NCBI GenBank assembly: GCA_900469475.1
Contig: UBXG01000018.1
Location: 1 to 35,111, forward strand
Source of the DNA: Hyphomicrobiales bacterium
GTDB lineage: Bacteria > Pseudomonadota > Alphaproteobacteria > Rhizobiales > Rhizobiaceae
Length of the DNA: 35,111 nt
Reading direction: 5' to 3'
Shown here: piece after piece, positions 1 through 8,306 of the stretch
Position numbering within the stretch: position 1 is the first letter of the stretch
Layout: each line of letters starts with the position of its first letter
The notes under the pieces: model-generated
What the model saw: only the letters and a program-made list of their open reading frames with translations
What the model was told of the DNA's origin: nothing
Database searches by the model: none
Position numbers and translations under genes: made by a program

Positions 1-171
1 CGATCCGCGCACCAAGGCTGGTTCATGGCGCTCCTGGGGTATCGCGTTGCGATTGCCGCCGACGACATTTGTGTCGACAGCGCTTTACCATTCCCGATCT
101 CGGACGATCAGTGGCGACAGCCACTATTGACAAGCTGCCCCGCATATCCCTTGATGCGCTATCCGAGATAA
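1..171 (+). CDS. Possible 3' end of a gene cut by the window edge
   Basis: Frame 1 is open from the first base to a TAA at 169-171 (56 codons). The codons mostly end in G or C, and the translation includes a plausible stretch reading GYRVAIAADDICVD. I do not recognise a family. It stops 54 bases before the binding-protein gene at 226, so it could be the last part of an upstream gene of the same operon or a chance open frame. Only sequence to the left of the window can decide. Confidence 0.2.
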   Translation, partial: RSAHQGWFMALLGYRVAIAADDICVDSALPFPISDDQWRQPLLTSCPAYPLMRYPR

Positions 172-225
172 CAGACAGATGTCCACAATATCGGATCCTA
201 AAGCCATTGACCAAGGGGAACAACC

Positions 226-1068
226 ATGAGCATTCCTTTTCGCGCCGGCCTGATATCGCTGGTCGCCGCCGCCTTCCTCTCTTCCACGCCCGTTCTCGCC
301 GACGGCAGCAAGCTCGATGAGGTGCTTGCGCGCGGCCACCTCGTTCTTGGAACCGGCAGCACGAACGCCCCGTGGCACTTCAAAAGCGCCGATGACAAGC
401 TGCAGGGTTTCGATGTCGACATGGGCCACATCATTGCCAAGGCCCTCTTTGGCGATCCCGACAAGATCGAATATGTCAATCAATCGTCTGACGCCCGTAT
501 TCCGAACATCACTACGGGCAAAGTCGATATTACCTGCCAGTTCATGACGGTTACTGGCGAACGCGCCCAGCAGGTTGCCTTCACCATTCCCTATTATCGC
601 GAAGGCGTGGGCCTGATGCTGAAGGCGGATGGGCAATATGCGGATTATGGTGCGCTAAAGGCGGCGGGCTCCTCCGTCACCGTTTCGGTTCTTCAAAACG
701 TCTACGCGGAATCCATGGTTCACGCCGCCCTGCCCGACGCGAAGGTCGACCAGTATGAGTCCGTCGATCTCATCTATCAGGCATTGGAATCAGGACGCGC
801 CGATGCCGTCGCCACCGATCAGTCGTCGCTCGCCTGGTATATGACGCAGAACCCCGGCCGCTATAAGGATGCAGGCTTTGGATGGAACCCACAGACCTAC
901 GCCTGCGCCGTCAAGCGGGGCGATCAGGACTGGCTGAATTTCGTCAATACCGCTCTGCATGAAGCCATGACCGGCGTCGAATTCGATAGCTACGCCAAGT
1001 CATACAAGACCTGGTTCGGCAAAGACCTCGCCCCGCCGCAGATCGGCTTTCCGGTCGAATACAAGTAA
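226..1068 (+). CDS. ABC transporter substrate-binding protein, polar amino-acid/opine family (family 3)
   Basis: Periplasmic receptor of an amino-acid-type ABC importer, 280 residues, normal for bacterial extracellular solute-binding family 3 (PF00497). A signal peptide is visible: a hydrophobic stretch from about residue 7, ending in PVLA-DG near residue 26. The family pattern follows: LVLGTGSTNAPWHF, then GFDVDMGHIIAKAL, ARIPNITTGKVDI and FTIPYYREGVGL. The ATG at 226 is preceded by AAGGGGAACAACC, a good ribosome-binding site. It is the first gene of a four-gene transport operon and is followed by a perfect hairpin at 1076-1100. The ligand cannot be read from the sequence; the family takes amino acids, opines and related cations. 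The IclR regulator downstream is the obvious candidate controller. Confidence 0.92.
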   Translation: MSIPFRAGLISLVAAAFLSSTPVLADGSKLDEVLARGHLVLGTGSTNAPWHFKSADDKLQGFDVDMGHIIAKALFGDPDKIEYVNQSSDARIPNITTGKVDITCQFMTVTGERAQQVAFTIPYYREGVGLMLKADGQYADYGALKAAGSSVTVSVLQNVYAESMVHAALPDAKVDQYESVDLIYQALESGRADAVATDQSSLAWYMTQNPGRYKDAGFGWNPQTYACAVKRGDQDWLNFVNTALHEAMTGVEFDSYAKSYKTWFGKDLAPPQIGFPVEYK

Positions 1069-1075
1069 CAGCATA

Positions 1076-1100
1076 GCGGAGCGGGTATTCCCCGCTCCGC
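1076..1100 (+). repeat. Perfect 10-bp stem-loop between binding-protein and permease genes
   Basis: GCGGAGCGGG at 1076-1085 pairs perfectly with CCCGCTCCGC at 1091-1100 across a five-base loop. It begins 7 bases after the stop of the binding-protein gene and there is no U-tract. The likely role, by analogy with other ABC operons, is a 3' stabiliser or partial terminator that leaves more binding-protein mRNA than permease mRNA. The structure is seen; the role is inferred. Confidence 0.7.
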
Positions 1101-1124
1101 CAGCCTGAAAAGGGATAGCCCGCC

Positions 1125-1787
1125 ATGGGTTACACGCTGAACTTTGCCGCCGTCTGGCGCAACTTCGATTTTCTTCTGAGCGGCTTGGCGCTCAGCCTCG
1201 GCCTTGCGGTTGTCTCGATCGTCATTGGCGCTCTGATCGGCCTTGTGCTGGCCTTTGCGTTGACGTCGAAAAACCGTATCGCTGTCATGCCGGCACAGGT
1301 CTACGTCACCATAATTCGCAACCTGCCGATCCTCGTCCTGGTGCTCTTCGTCTTCTTTGCCCTGCCGCAGTTGGGCTTTCGCCTGGATAAGGTGAGAAGT
1401 TTCGTCCTGGTGCTTTCCGTTTATTCAGGAGCCTATCTGGCAGAGGTATTCCGGGCAGGGTTGCTATCGATTCCGAAGGGCCTGACCGAGGCGGGTCTTT
1501 CCATCGGACTGACATCCATGCAGATCCGCGGATCCATCATCGCCCCCTTGATGCTGCGCAACGTGCTGCCGTCATTGTCTTCGACGATCATCTCCTTGTT
1601 CAAGGACACGTCACTGGCGGCAGCGATCGCCGTTCCGGAACTGACCTTTGCCGCCCGCAAGATCAATGTCGAAAGCTTCCGCGTCATCGAAACGTGGCTC
1701 GTCACCTCGGCTCTTTATGTCGCAACCTGTTTCCTCATCGCTGCACTGATGCGCTTCGTCGAGCGCCGTCTGGCTCTGCCGAGGTAA
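1125..1787 (+). CDS. ABC transporter permease, polar amino-acid family
   Basis: Inner-membrane subunit, 220 residues, of the HisM/GlnP type. Hydrophobic segments lie near residues 13-45 and 65-90 and towards the C-terminus. The cytoplasmic EAA loop, which contacts the ATPase, reads EVFRAGLLSIPKGLTEAG with a following GLTSMQ (about residues 105-135). A family signature, NLPILVLVLFVFF, sits near residue 66. AAGGGA about 8 bases before the ATG at 1125 supports the start. It is spaced 6 bases from the next permease, so the two form the usual heterodimer serving the binding protein at 226. Confidence 0.9.
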   Translation: MGYTLNFAAVWRNFDFLLSGLALSLGLAVVSIVIGALIGLVLAFALTSKNRIAVMPAQVYVTIIRNLPILVLVLFVFFALPQLGFRLDKVRSFVLVLSVYSGAYLAEVFRAGLLSIPKGLTEAGLSIGLTSMQIRGSIIAPLMLRNVLPSLSSTIISLFKDTSLAAAIAVPELTFAARKINVESFRVIETWLVTSALYVATCFLIAALMRFVERRLALPR

Positions 1788-1793
1788 GATCGA

Positions 1794-2453
1794 ATGTCGC
1801 ATACATTTCTCGAACAACTCTGGATCGCCCGATACGTCATCTTGAATGGCATCGGCGTGACTGTGTCGATCTCGCTACTCGCCATTCTTGCGGGGTCCGT
1901 GCTCGGCGTTTTCGTCGGCTTGGCGCTTGTTTATGCCGGCGCCATCCTGCGCCTTGTGATGAGAGCCTATACCGATATCATCCGCGGTACGCCGGTCCTC
2001 GTGCTCGTGCTGGCAAGCTATTACGTTTCTTCCGCGGTAGGTCTTGATTTAGGGCCGTTCTCCGCAGGCGTTCTTGCCCTGGCAATCTTCTGCTCGTCGC
2101 ATGTGGGCGAGATCGTGCGCGGTGCCCTTCAAGCCATCCCCAGAGGTCAGACGGAGGCAGCCAAGGCGATCGGCCTCACCTTCACCCAAACCTTCACTTC
2201 AGTTCTGTGGCCGCAAGCGATGCGCCAGTGCCTGCCGGCTTGGGTGAATACGGCCGCCGAGATGGTGAAAGCCTCGACACTTCTTTCCGTGATCGGCGTC
2301 GCCGAACTGCTCCTGCGCACGCAGGAGATCATTTCTCGTAATTTCATGAGTCTCCAGTTCTATTTCCTGGCTGGCGCTCTCTATTTTATCGTCAACTTCG
2401 GTATCGAGCGCTTCGGCAAATATGTCGAACGCAAGACCGCACTGCCGTCTTGA
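1794..2453 (+). CDS. ABC transporter permease, polar amino-acid family (second subunit)
   Basis: Second membrane subunit, 219 residues. It has the same architecture as the preceding permease: RGTPVLVLVLASYY near residue 64 and an EAA loop reading EIVRGALQAIPRGQTEAA about residues 105-122. Hydrophobic helices precede and follow the loop. The gene starts 6 bases after the first permease stops, so translation is probably coupled. It ends 13 bases before the ATPase start. Two different permease genes of this kind normally form one heterodimeric channel. Confidence 0.9.
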   Translation: MSHTFLEQLWIARYVILNGIGVTVSISLLAILAGSVLGVFVGLALVYAGAILRLVMRAYTDIIRGTPVLVLVLASYYVSSAVGLDLGPFSAGVLALAIFCSSHVGEIVRGALQAIPRGQTEAAKAIGLTFTQTFTSVLWPQAMRQCLPAWVNTAAEMVKASTLLSVIGVAELLLRTQEIISRNFMSLQFYFLAGALYFIVNFGIERFGKYVERKTALPS

Positions 2454-2466
2454 GGAGATCGGACCG

Positions 2467-3237
2467 ATGGGCAAGACAATTCTAGACATTCAGGGTCTGC
2501 GCAAGACCTATGGCCAGCATGAGGTTCTGAAGGGCGTCGACTGCATGGTGCAGGAAGGCGAGGTCATTTCCATCATCGGCTCGTCGGGCTCCGGCAAGAC
2601 GACGATGCTGCGCTGTATCAATATGCTGGAGGAGTTTCAGGGCGGCAAAATCAGCCTTGACGGCGAGGAAATCGGCTATCATGTCGATGGCAACATCCGC
2701 CGCCGCAAGAATGAGAAGGAGATCGCTCGCCAGCGCGCACTCACCGGCATGGCCTTCCAGCAGTTCAATCTTTTTCCGCATATGACCGCCGCCGAGAACG
2801 TGATGCTCGGCCTCGTAAAGGTGAAGAAGATGTCGAAGGCGGATGCGCGCGCCGTCGCCGAAAAATGGCTCGACCGTGTGGGTCTGGCCGCCCGCGCCAA
2901 CCACTATCCAGGCCAGCTCTCGGGCGGTCAGCAGCAGCGTGTCGCGATTGCCCGAGCCATCGCCATGACGCCACGGCTGATGCTGTTCGACGAGGTGACG
3001 TCGGCCCTTGACCCCGAACTGGTTGGCGAGGTTCTTCAAGTCATCAAGGGGCTCGCAGCCGACGGCATGACGATGCTGCTGGTCACCCACGAGATGCGCT
3101 TTGCCTATGAAGTCTCGTCGCGCGTCATCTTCATGAACCAGGGCGTCATCTGCGAAGAAGGAGATCCGAAAGATATGTTCGTGCGCCCGAAGACGGAGCG
3201 GCTTGCTGAATTTCTCAAGACCTCGAGTTTCAATTGA
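2467..3237 (+). CDS. ABC transporter ATP-binding protein, polar amino-acid family
   Basis: ATPase of the import system, 256 residues. Walker A GSSGSGKTT is at about 38-46, the Q-loop FQQFNLFPH near 97, the ABC signature LSGGQQQRVAIARA at 151-164 and Walker B LMLFDE at 171-176. The D-loop region reads DEVTSALD, with Val where many families have Pro; I believe this is common in amino-acid importers. An in-frame ATG at 2422 lies inside the permease gene; I chose 2467 because AGGAG precedes it at a usable distance and the protein then begins in family style (MGKTILDIQGLRKTYG). It closes the transport operon. Confidence 0.92.
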   Translation: MGKTILDIQGLRKTYGQHEVLKGVDCMVQEGEVISIIGSSGSGKTTMLRCINMLEEFQGGKISLDGEEIGYHVDGNIRRRKNEKEIARQRALTGMAFQQFNLFPHMTAAENVMLGLVKVKKMSKADARAVAEKWLDRVGLAARANHYPGQLSGGQQQRVAIARAIAMTPRLMLFDEVTSALDPELVGEVLQVIKGLAADGMTMLLVTHEMRFAYEVSSRVIFMNQGVICEEGDPKDMFVRPKTERLAEFLKTSSFN

Positions 3238-3340
3238 GAGAAACAAGAGCGCGGCGCAAGCGTTGCGTCATCGCACGCGTGAATGTTATCGCAGCGTCTT
3301 GCCGAGATCTGGCGGCACCAGCGCCGTATAGTCGGCATGT

Positions 3341-3364
3341 ACCGGCGCGTCGTGGCGCGCCGGT
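3341..3364 (+). repeat. Perfect 9-bp inverted repeat between the transporter and IclR genes
   Basis: ACCGGCGCG (3341-3349) and CGCGCCGGT (3356-3364) are perfect complements around six bases, TCGTGG. It lies in the 159-base gap after the transporter operon. A short T-run follows about 11 bases later, so it may end the transporter transcript; it could also be an operator for the IclR protein. The minus strand here also reads a protein-like tail (APVHADYTALVPPDLGKTLR, then stop), so the dyad might be left over from coding sequence. Confidence 0.45.
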
Positions 3365-3396
3365 TGCGGCTGGTTTTTGAATATTCGGAGAAAAGC

Positions 3397-4200
3397 ATGG
3401 CCGAGAACGAAAACGACATTGTATCCCGACGCATGCGAGGGTTGGATCGCGCGTTTGAGATCCTGGAGTTTTTGCGGGTGAAACGCCAGCCCATGCGTCC
3501 GAACGAGATCGCTACGGAAATCGGCGCACCACGCTCTTCCACCTACGAACTCGTCAATCTTCTGCTTGGCCATGGCATGCTCGACTATCAGGGCGGCGAT
3601 GGCCGGGTCTTTCTCGGCCGCCGCCTCTACTTTCTCGGAACCGCCTATGCCGAACAATTTGATCTGATGCGCGAGTGCGGCCGCATGCTGGGCGTGCTGG
3701 CGGAGGAGACACGCGAGACCGCGCAAATGTGCCTGCTGGAAGGCAATAAATATACGGTCGCCATGATGCGCGAAGGTATCCGGCCGTTTCGCATTTCTTC
3801 GAATGTCGGCGAACTTGTTGCCATTCCGTGGACAGCCTCGGGGCGCCTGCTTGTCGCGCATCTTTCCGATCAGGAAATCCTCGATTTCATTCCTCCGGAA
3901 GATTTCATCCTGCCGAATGGCAGGCGCCTGGAGCCTGCCGATTTTATCGCTCAAGTGCGCCAGGCCGCCGAAGACGGATATTTCACCTTCAATAGCGAAG
4001 TGGAAAATTTCACCCACTGCTTCGCTGTTCCGATCCGGCAGGCCGACGGGGCCAGCATTGCGACGCTTTGCCTGGTTACCCCGCGTGAAGATGGCTTGCG
4101 CAATCGCACCGCCTATCTCGACAGTCTCTTGAAAGCTGCTCACGAAATCTCCGAAAAGCTCGGCTTCCGATCATCGAAAGGCCGCCTCTTCGGTTCCTAA
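3397..4200 (+). CDS. IclR-family transcriptional regulator
   Basis: DNA-binding regulator, 267 residues, close to the usual IclR length. The N-terminal winged helix-turn-helix spans about residues 12-75 (LDRAFEILEFL, then MRPNEIATEIGAPRSSTYELVNLLL). The C-terminal effector domain includes the LGRRLYFLGTAYAEQFDLM linker and the SSNVGELVAIPWTASGRLLVAHL region. The frame is open further upstream, but GGAGAAAAGC in front of the ATG at 3397 and the typical MAENENDIVSRRMRGLDR start favour this codon. It is downstream of and co-directional with the amino-acid-type transporter and convergent with the next operon. Control of the transporter is likely but not shown. Confidence 0.9.
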   Translation: MAENENDIVSRRMRGLDRAFEILEFLRVKRQPMRPNEIATEIGAPRSSTYELVNLLLGHGMLDYQGGDGRVFLGRRLYFLGTAYAEQFDLMRECGRMLGVLAEETRETAQMCLLEGNKYTVAMMREGIRPFRISSNVGELVAIPWTASGRLLVAHLSDQEILDFIPPEDFILPNGRRLEPADFIAQVRQAAEDGYFTFNSEVENFTHCFAVPIRQADGASIATLCLVTPREDGLRNRTAYLDSLLKAAHEISEKLGFRSSKGRLFGS

Positions 4201-4377
4201 ATCTGAGAGGAATTTTTTCGAAAATGCAACGAGATGGGCTGCTCTTGAATGGGATCACAATCAACGACTCTTCTATTAGAAGATCCGTATCTAACAAATT
4301 CATGAGGCGAGCCAAGAACTTGGGCTGGCGGAATTGCCGTCGTTGCCTTCATTGCGCAGTGAGAGTACCGGCCAGCG

Positions 4378-5457
4378 CTAGCAGAAGACATGCGCGGCGT
4401 CGGGATCGAACTCCAGATGCACATTATCGCCGCGGCTGAGACCCGAGATGGCTTCGTGGCCAAAGGGCAGGCGCACGGACAGGGTTTCGCCGGCGGCAAT
4501 CCGCGTCGTCACATGTACGTGGTTGCCGAGGAAAGTGATATCGTTGACCGTCGCGCTGAGGCCTTGGCTTGAGCCTGCGTTGCGCCCGAGCCGAATGCGT
4601 TCCGGCCGCAACATCAATGCCGCTTTGCTCCCTGACGTCGGCCGTCCGTGCACCGGGATGCTGTCGAAAACGGTCTTGTCACTGAGCGAGATCGTCGCCT
4701 GGCCATTGTCCGATGAAAGCAGATGGCACGAGATGAAATCGCTATCGCCGATGAACTCGGCGACGAAGCGAGTTTTGGGATTGGCGTAGAGTTCCCGGCC
4801 GGTTCCGATCTGGTCGATGACGCCCTTGGAGAAAACGGCGATGCGATCCGAGAGCCGCAGCGCCTCCTCCTGATCGTGGGTCACGTAGAGGATCGTCACT
4901 TCCGTCTGCTGGTGGATGCGGCGGATCTCATGCTGGATCTCTTCACGCAGCTTCTTGTCGAGCGCCGATAGCGGCTCGTCCATCAAAAGCACCGGCGGAT
5001 CATAGGCAAGCGCCCGCGCAAGAGCGACGCGCTGCTGCTGGCCGCCCGACATCTGCGCCGGCTTGCGATCCTCGAAGCCTTCCAGGCGGACGAGACGCAG
5101 CATTTCCCTGACCCGGCTGTCGACCTCTGCCTTGGATTTGCGGCGAACCTTCAACGGAAAGGCGATATTCTCTCCGACGGTCAAATGCGGAAACAGCGTA
5201 TAGCGCTGGAACACCATGCCGATATTGCGCTTGTGCGATGGCGTCGACATAAGCGTCTCGCCGTTCAGCAGAATATCGCCCTTGGTCGGGTTCTCGAAAC
5301 CGGCGAGGATATAAAGCGTCGTGCTCTTGCCTGAGCCGGAGGGGCCGAGGAAGGTCAGGAATTCGCCGCGTTCGACCTCGAGATTGACGTCATGGACTGC
5401 GACCACGGGGCCATATTCCTTGCGGATGCCTTTGATCTTCAGGAAGGATTCGCTCAT
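4378..5457 (-). CDS. ABC transporter ATP-binding protein, spermidine/putrescine family
   Basis: ATPase of a PotA-like importer, 359 residues. Walker A GPSGSGKST is at 38-46, the Q-loop VFQRYTLFPHLTVGENI near 82, the signature MSGGQQQRVALARAL at 136-150 and Walker B VLLMDEPLSALD at 156-167. After about residue 240 comes a regulatory TOBE-type domain (LMLRPERIRLGR and so on), which fits the longer CUT1/PotA class. The ATG overlaps the stop of the permease gene by four bases (5454-5457). It is the last gene of the long minus-strand run that begins at 13528. The family moves polyamines, but related clusters carry other cationic or organic nitrogen substrates. Confidence 0.92.
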   Translation of the reverse strand: MSESFLKIKGIRKEYGPVVAVHDVNLEVERGEFLTFLGPSGSGKSTTLYILAGFENPTKGDILLNGETLMSTPSHKRNIGMVFQRYTLFPHLTVGENIAFPLKVRRKSKAEVDSRVREMLRLVRLEGFEDRKPAQMSGGQQQRVALARALAYDPPVLLMDEPLSALDKKLREEIQHEIRRIHQQTEVTILYVTHDQEEALRLSDRIAVFSKGVIDQIGTGRELYANPKTRFVAEFIGDSDFISCHLLSSDNGQATISLSDKTVFDSIPVHGRPTSGSKAALMLRPERIRLGRNAGSSQGLSATVNDITFLGNHVHVTTRIAAGETLSVRLPFGHEAISGLSRGDNVHLEFDPDAAHVFC

Positions 5458-6254
5458 GATTTCAGAACCTTGCGTACAATCGCGGCCAGCGTCATCAACG
5501 TGACCGTCAACAGAATGAGAAGCGTGGAGGCAGCGGCGACGACAGGGGTCAAATCCTGCCTGAGCGTCGCCCAGACTTTCACCGGCAGCGTCTGCAGCGT
5601 CGGGCTCGCCATGAAGATCGCAACGACCACTTCATCCCACGATGTCAGGAACGAGAAGACGGCGGCCGAGAACAAGCCGTGGCTGATGGCGGGCAGCGTG
5701 ACCCTGATCTTCGCCTCGAACGGAGACGCGCCGCAAAGCACGGCGGCATCCTCGATCGATTTGTCGAAGCCTTCGAGCGCGCCGGAGATGGACAGAATGG
5801 AAAAGGGCAGCGCCAGCACAAGGTGGGACACCACAAAGCCGATCAAGGTGCCTCCAAGGCCAATTCGCAGGAAGAAGGCATAAAGCGCCACGGCGAAGAC
5901 GACGACCGGGAGGATCATTGGCGTCAGGAACAATGCCTTCAGCGCGTCGCGAAACAGGAATTTTCCACGCACGAGGCCGAAGGATGTCACCAGGCCGAGC
6001 AGCACCGAAAGCACGGTGACCATCACAGCGATCTTGAAGCTCGTCCAGGCGGAGGCCAGCCATTGCGGATCGGACAGTAGTTCCGCGTACCAGCGCCATG
6101 TCCAGCCCGGCGGCGGAAAGATCAGCCATTGCGACGAGCCGAACGACAGGGCCGCGATGAACAGGATCGGCAGCAGAAGAAAAGCCGCTGTCAGGGCCGT
6201 GATGACGAGCAGCACATATTTCCACCAGCCGAGGCGATCGAAATTCAGCAGCAT
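5454..6254 (-). CDS. ABC transporter permease, PotC-like
   Basis: Inner-membrane subunit, 266 residues. Six hydrophobic segments are visible, starting with YVLLVITALTAAFLLLPILFIAAL. The EAA loop reads EDAAVLCGASPFEAKIRVTLPAI in the C-terminal half. The frame continues upstream to 6305, but the ATG at 6254, one base after the stop of the other permease, gives the family-like MLLNFDRLGWWKYV start. It pairs with the permease at 6256-7128 and is translationally coupled to the ATPase by a four-base overlap. Confidence 0.9.
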   Translation of the reverse strand: MLLNFDRLGWWKYVLLVITALTAAFLLLPILFIAALSFGSSQWLIFPPPGWTWRWYAELLSDPQWLASAWTSFKIAVMVTVLSVLLGLVTSFGLVRGKFLFRDALKALFLTPMILPVVVFAVALYAFFLRIGLGGTLIGFVVSHLVLALPFSILSISGALEGFDKSIEDAAVLCGASPFEAKIRVTLPAISHGLFSAAVFSFLTSWDEVVVAIFMASPTLQTLPVKVWATLRQDLTPVVAAASTLLILLTVTLMTLAAIVRKVLKS

Positions 6255-6255
6255 C

Positions 6256-7128
6256 TCAGCGCCCTCCCGTGCTTTGAGCGCCGAAGAACCGCAGCTGGAC
6301 CGCATAGAGCGTCAGCGTGACGACGAGCAGGATGAAGGCCGCCGCGCCACCCATGCCCCAGTTTACGAGGGATTGCACGAACTGGGCGATGAGTTCGGCA
6401 AGCATCATGTTCGCGGTGCCGCCAAGCAGCGATGGCGTGACGTAGTAGCCGAGCGACATGACGAACACCATCAAGGCCCCCGCCATCATGCCGGGTGCGG
6501 CAAGGGGTATCAAAATGCGAGTGAGGCACTGCAGACGGCTGGCGCCGCAGAGCGCTGCCGCCTGCAGCACGGCCGGCTCGATCTTCTTGATGACGCCGCA
6601 GAGCGGCAGGATGATGAAGGGCAGCATGATATAGGTCATGCCGATCGTCACGCCTGTGAGGTTATTGACGAGGGCAAGCGGCTTGTCGATCAGGCCCATG
6701 CCGATGAGCATCTTGTTGATCAATCCCGTGCGCTGCAAAAGCACCATCCAGGCATAGGTGCGGGCAAGCAGGTTGGTCCACATCGACAACAGCAGGATCG
6801 CAAAGACGACCGAAGACCATCGCGACGGCATGATTGCCAACGTCCACGCGACAGGAAAGCCGATCAGGAGCGATATGATGGTCACGAGGGCCGACACGAT
6901 GAACGTGTTGGCAAATATCTTGATATAGGTCGCGGAGCCCAGCAGCTCGGCATAGTTGCCTAGGCCGAATGCCGGCTCCAGCACGCTGCGCAGGAGCAGC
7001 GCGATGACGGGAAATATGAAGAAAATCGCCACGAAGGCGAAAGCCGGCGCCACCTGCGCAAATCCCGTGGGCCTTGCCACTTTGCGCGCCGGTGCGGCCT
7101 CGTCCGCAATGTCCATATATGTCGACAT
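6256..7128 (-). CDS. ABC transporter permease, PotB-like
   Basis: Membrane subunit, 290 residues. The first helix is FAFVAIFFIFPVIALLLRSV. The EAA loop is AALCGASRLQCLTRILIPLAAPG, where Gly and the terminal Pro-Leu match the family pattern. GGAAGGA seven or so bases upstream of the ATG at 7128 decides the start over the in-frame ATG at 7152. It follows the binding-protein gene across a 113-base gap that contains two inverted repeats, so the two may be expressed at different levels from one transcript. Confidence 0.9.
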   Translation of the reverse strand: MSTYMDIADEAAPARKVARPTGFAQVAPAFAFVAIFFIFPVIALLLRSVLEPAFGLGNYAELLGSATYIKIFANTFIVSALVTIISLLIGFPVAWTLAIMPSRWSSVVFAILLLSMWTNLLARTYAWMVLLQRTGLINKMLIGMGLIDKPLALVNNLTGVTIGMTYIMLPFIILPLCGVIKKIEPAVLQAAALCGASRLQCLTRILIPLAAPGMMAGALMVFVMSLGYYVTPSLLGGTANMMLAELIAQFVQSLVNWGMGGAAAFILLVVTLTLYAVQLRFFGAQSTGGR

Positions 7129-7154
7129 GGCAATTCCTTCCCATCGGGGCACTA

Positions 7155-7222
7155 GCGGGCCGCCTTGGCTGCCGACAGGCCCGCACCTTGCATTGCCGCA
7201 CCGCAGACCGAGGCCCGCGGTG
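7155..7222 (-). repeat. Two inverted repeats between binding-protein and permease genes
   Basis: The first pair is GCGGGCC at 7155-7161 with GGCCCGC at 7178-7184 (7-bp stem). The second is CACCGC at 7199-7204 with GCGGTG at 7217-7222 (6-bp stem). Both lie in the 113-base gap after the stop of the binding-protein gene, and no U-tract follows. They are probably mRNA 3' stabilisers or weak attenuators within the operon. The pairing is seen; the role is inferred. Confidence 0.5.
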
Positions 7223-7241
7223 GCCTAGTCATCTGCAGAGC

Positions 7242-8252
7242 TTATTGCGCCTGCCAGGCGTACCACTTCTTGCCGATAGCATCCCGGTTTGCGGCCCAAT
7301 AGCTCATATCGGCATTGACCTGGCTTGCCGTCTGCTGGTCGGGCAGGGTCTTGGCCGTCTCCGGATCCATCAGCTTTGCCGAGTCAACATTGATCGGCGC
7401 GTATCCGGTCGTCTTCGCCATGTCTGCTTGCGCCTGCGCGGAAGTCGCCAGCGCGATGAACTTCATCGCCGTTTCCATGTTCGGGGCGCCCTTGGGAATG
7501 ACGAGGGAATCCGCCGCCGTAATATTCTGGCTCCAGGACGTCTCCGTCTTGACGCCGCTATTGGCAAGCGCCGTCATGCGGCCGTTCCAGAGACTGCCGA
7601 AAGGTGCCTCGGCCGACGCCAGCAGCTGCTGCGATTGCGCGCCGCTCGACCACCAGACGATATCTGACTTGATCGTATCGAGCTTCTTAAAGGCCCGATC
7701 GAGATCGAGCGGATAGAGCTTGTCGGCGGGAACGCCATCGGCCAACAGCGCCGCTTCGATCACGCCAGGGGCGGACCATTTGTAGAAGGTGCGCTTGCCG
7801 GGAAACTTCTTGGTGTCAAAAAGATCCACCCAGGTCTTCGGGCAGGCGCTGACGGCATCGGCGTTGCATCCGATGACGAAGGAATAATAGAAGCTTCCGA
7901 CCGAATAATCGCTGACGAAGCGCGGATCGAGCTTGGATTTATCGATGACGGAAAAGTCTAGCTTTTCGAGCAGACCGGCCTTTCCGGCCTGCGCGGCATA
8001 ATCGCCCTCGACATCGACGACGTCCCAACTGACCTGGCCGGCTTCGACCATCGCTTTCAGCTTGCCATAGTCAGTCGGGCCGTCCTGCATGACGCCGATG
8101 TTGGTTTTTGCCGTGAACTGGTTGGCCCAGGCGACCTTCTGCGCATCCTGCGTCGTTCCTCCCCAGCTCGTAAAGACCATGGTATCGGCCTTGGCGGGCA
8201 TGGATGCGGCCATTATTGCGGCAAAGGCCGCGAGTGCAATTCTTGCTTTCAT
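7242..8252 (-). CDS. ABC transporter substrate-binding protein, spermidine/putrescine (PotD) family
   Basis: Periplasmic receptor, 336 residues. A signal peptide is clear (MKARIALAAFAAIMAASM, cut after PAKA). The mature start DTMVFTSWGGTTQDAQKVAW is typical of the PotD/extracellular family 1 group, as are WDVVDVEGDYAAQAGKAGLL and WNGRMTALANSG. Two cysteines near CNADAVSAC may form a disulphide. AAGGGA in front of the ATG at 8252 fixes the start, and an in-frame ATG at 8288 is disfavoured. It is expressed with catabolic enzymes upstream, so its ligand is likely the substrate of those enzymes. Confidence 0.92.
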   Translation of the reverse strand: MKARIALAAFAAIMAASMPAKADTMVFTSWGGTTQDAQKVAWANQFTAKTNIGVMQDGPTDYGKLKAMVEAGQVSWDVVDVEGDYAAQAGKAGLLEKLDFSVIDKSKLDPRFVSDYSVGSFYYSFVIGCNADAVSACPKTWVDLFDTKKFPGKRTFYKWSAPGVIEAALLADGVPADKLYPLDLDRAFKKLDTIKSDIVWWSSGAQSQQLLASAEAPFGSLWNGRMTALANSGVKTETSWSQNITAADSLVIPKGAPNMETAMKFIALATSAQAQADMAKTTGYAPINVDSAKLMDPETAKTLPDQQTASQVNADMSYWAANRDAIGKKWYAWQAQ

Positions 8253-8306
8253 GTTCCCTTGTCCTTGTTTTTCAGTTCTTGGAGGCATGCCTTACACACC
8301 GCCAGT

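Noticed and set aside
4215..4224. TTTTCGAAAA palindrome between the convergent IclR and ATPase genes
   Set aside because: Too short and AT-only in its arms to call a terminator or operator.
6016..6963. Open frame of 315 codons on the plus strand, rich in Arg, His, Gln and Asp
   Set aside because: Antisense to two permease genes; such composition is what hydrophobic codons give on the other strand.
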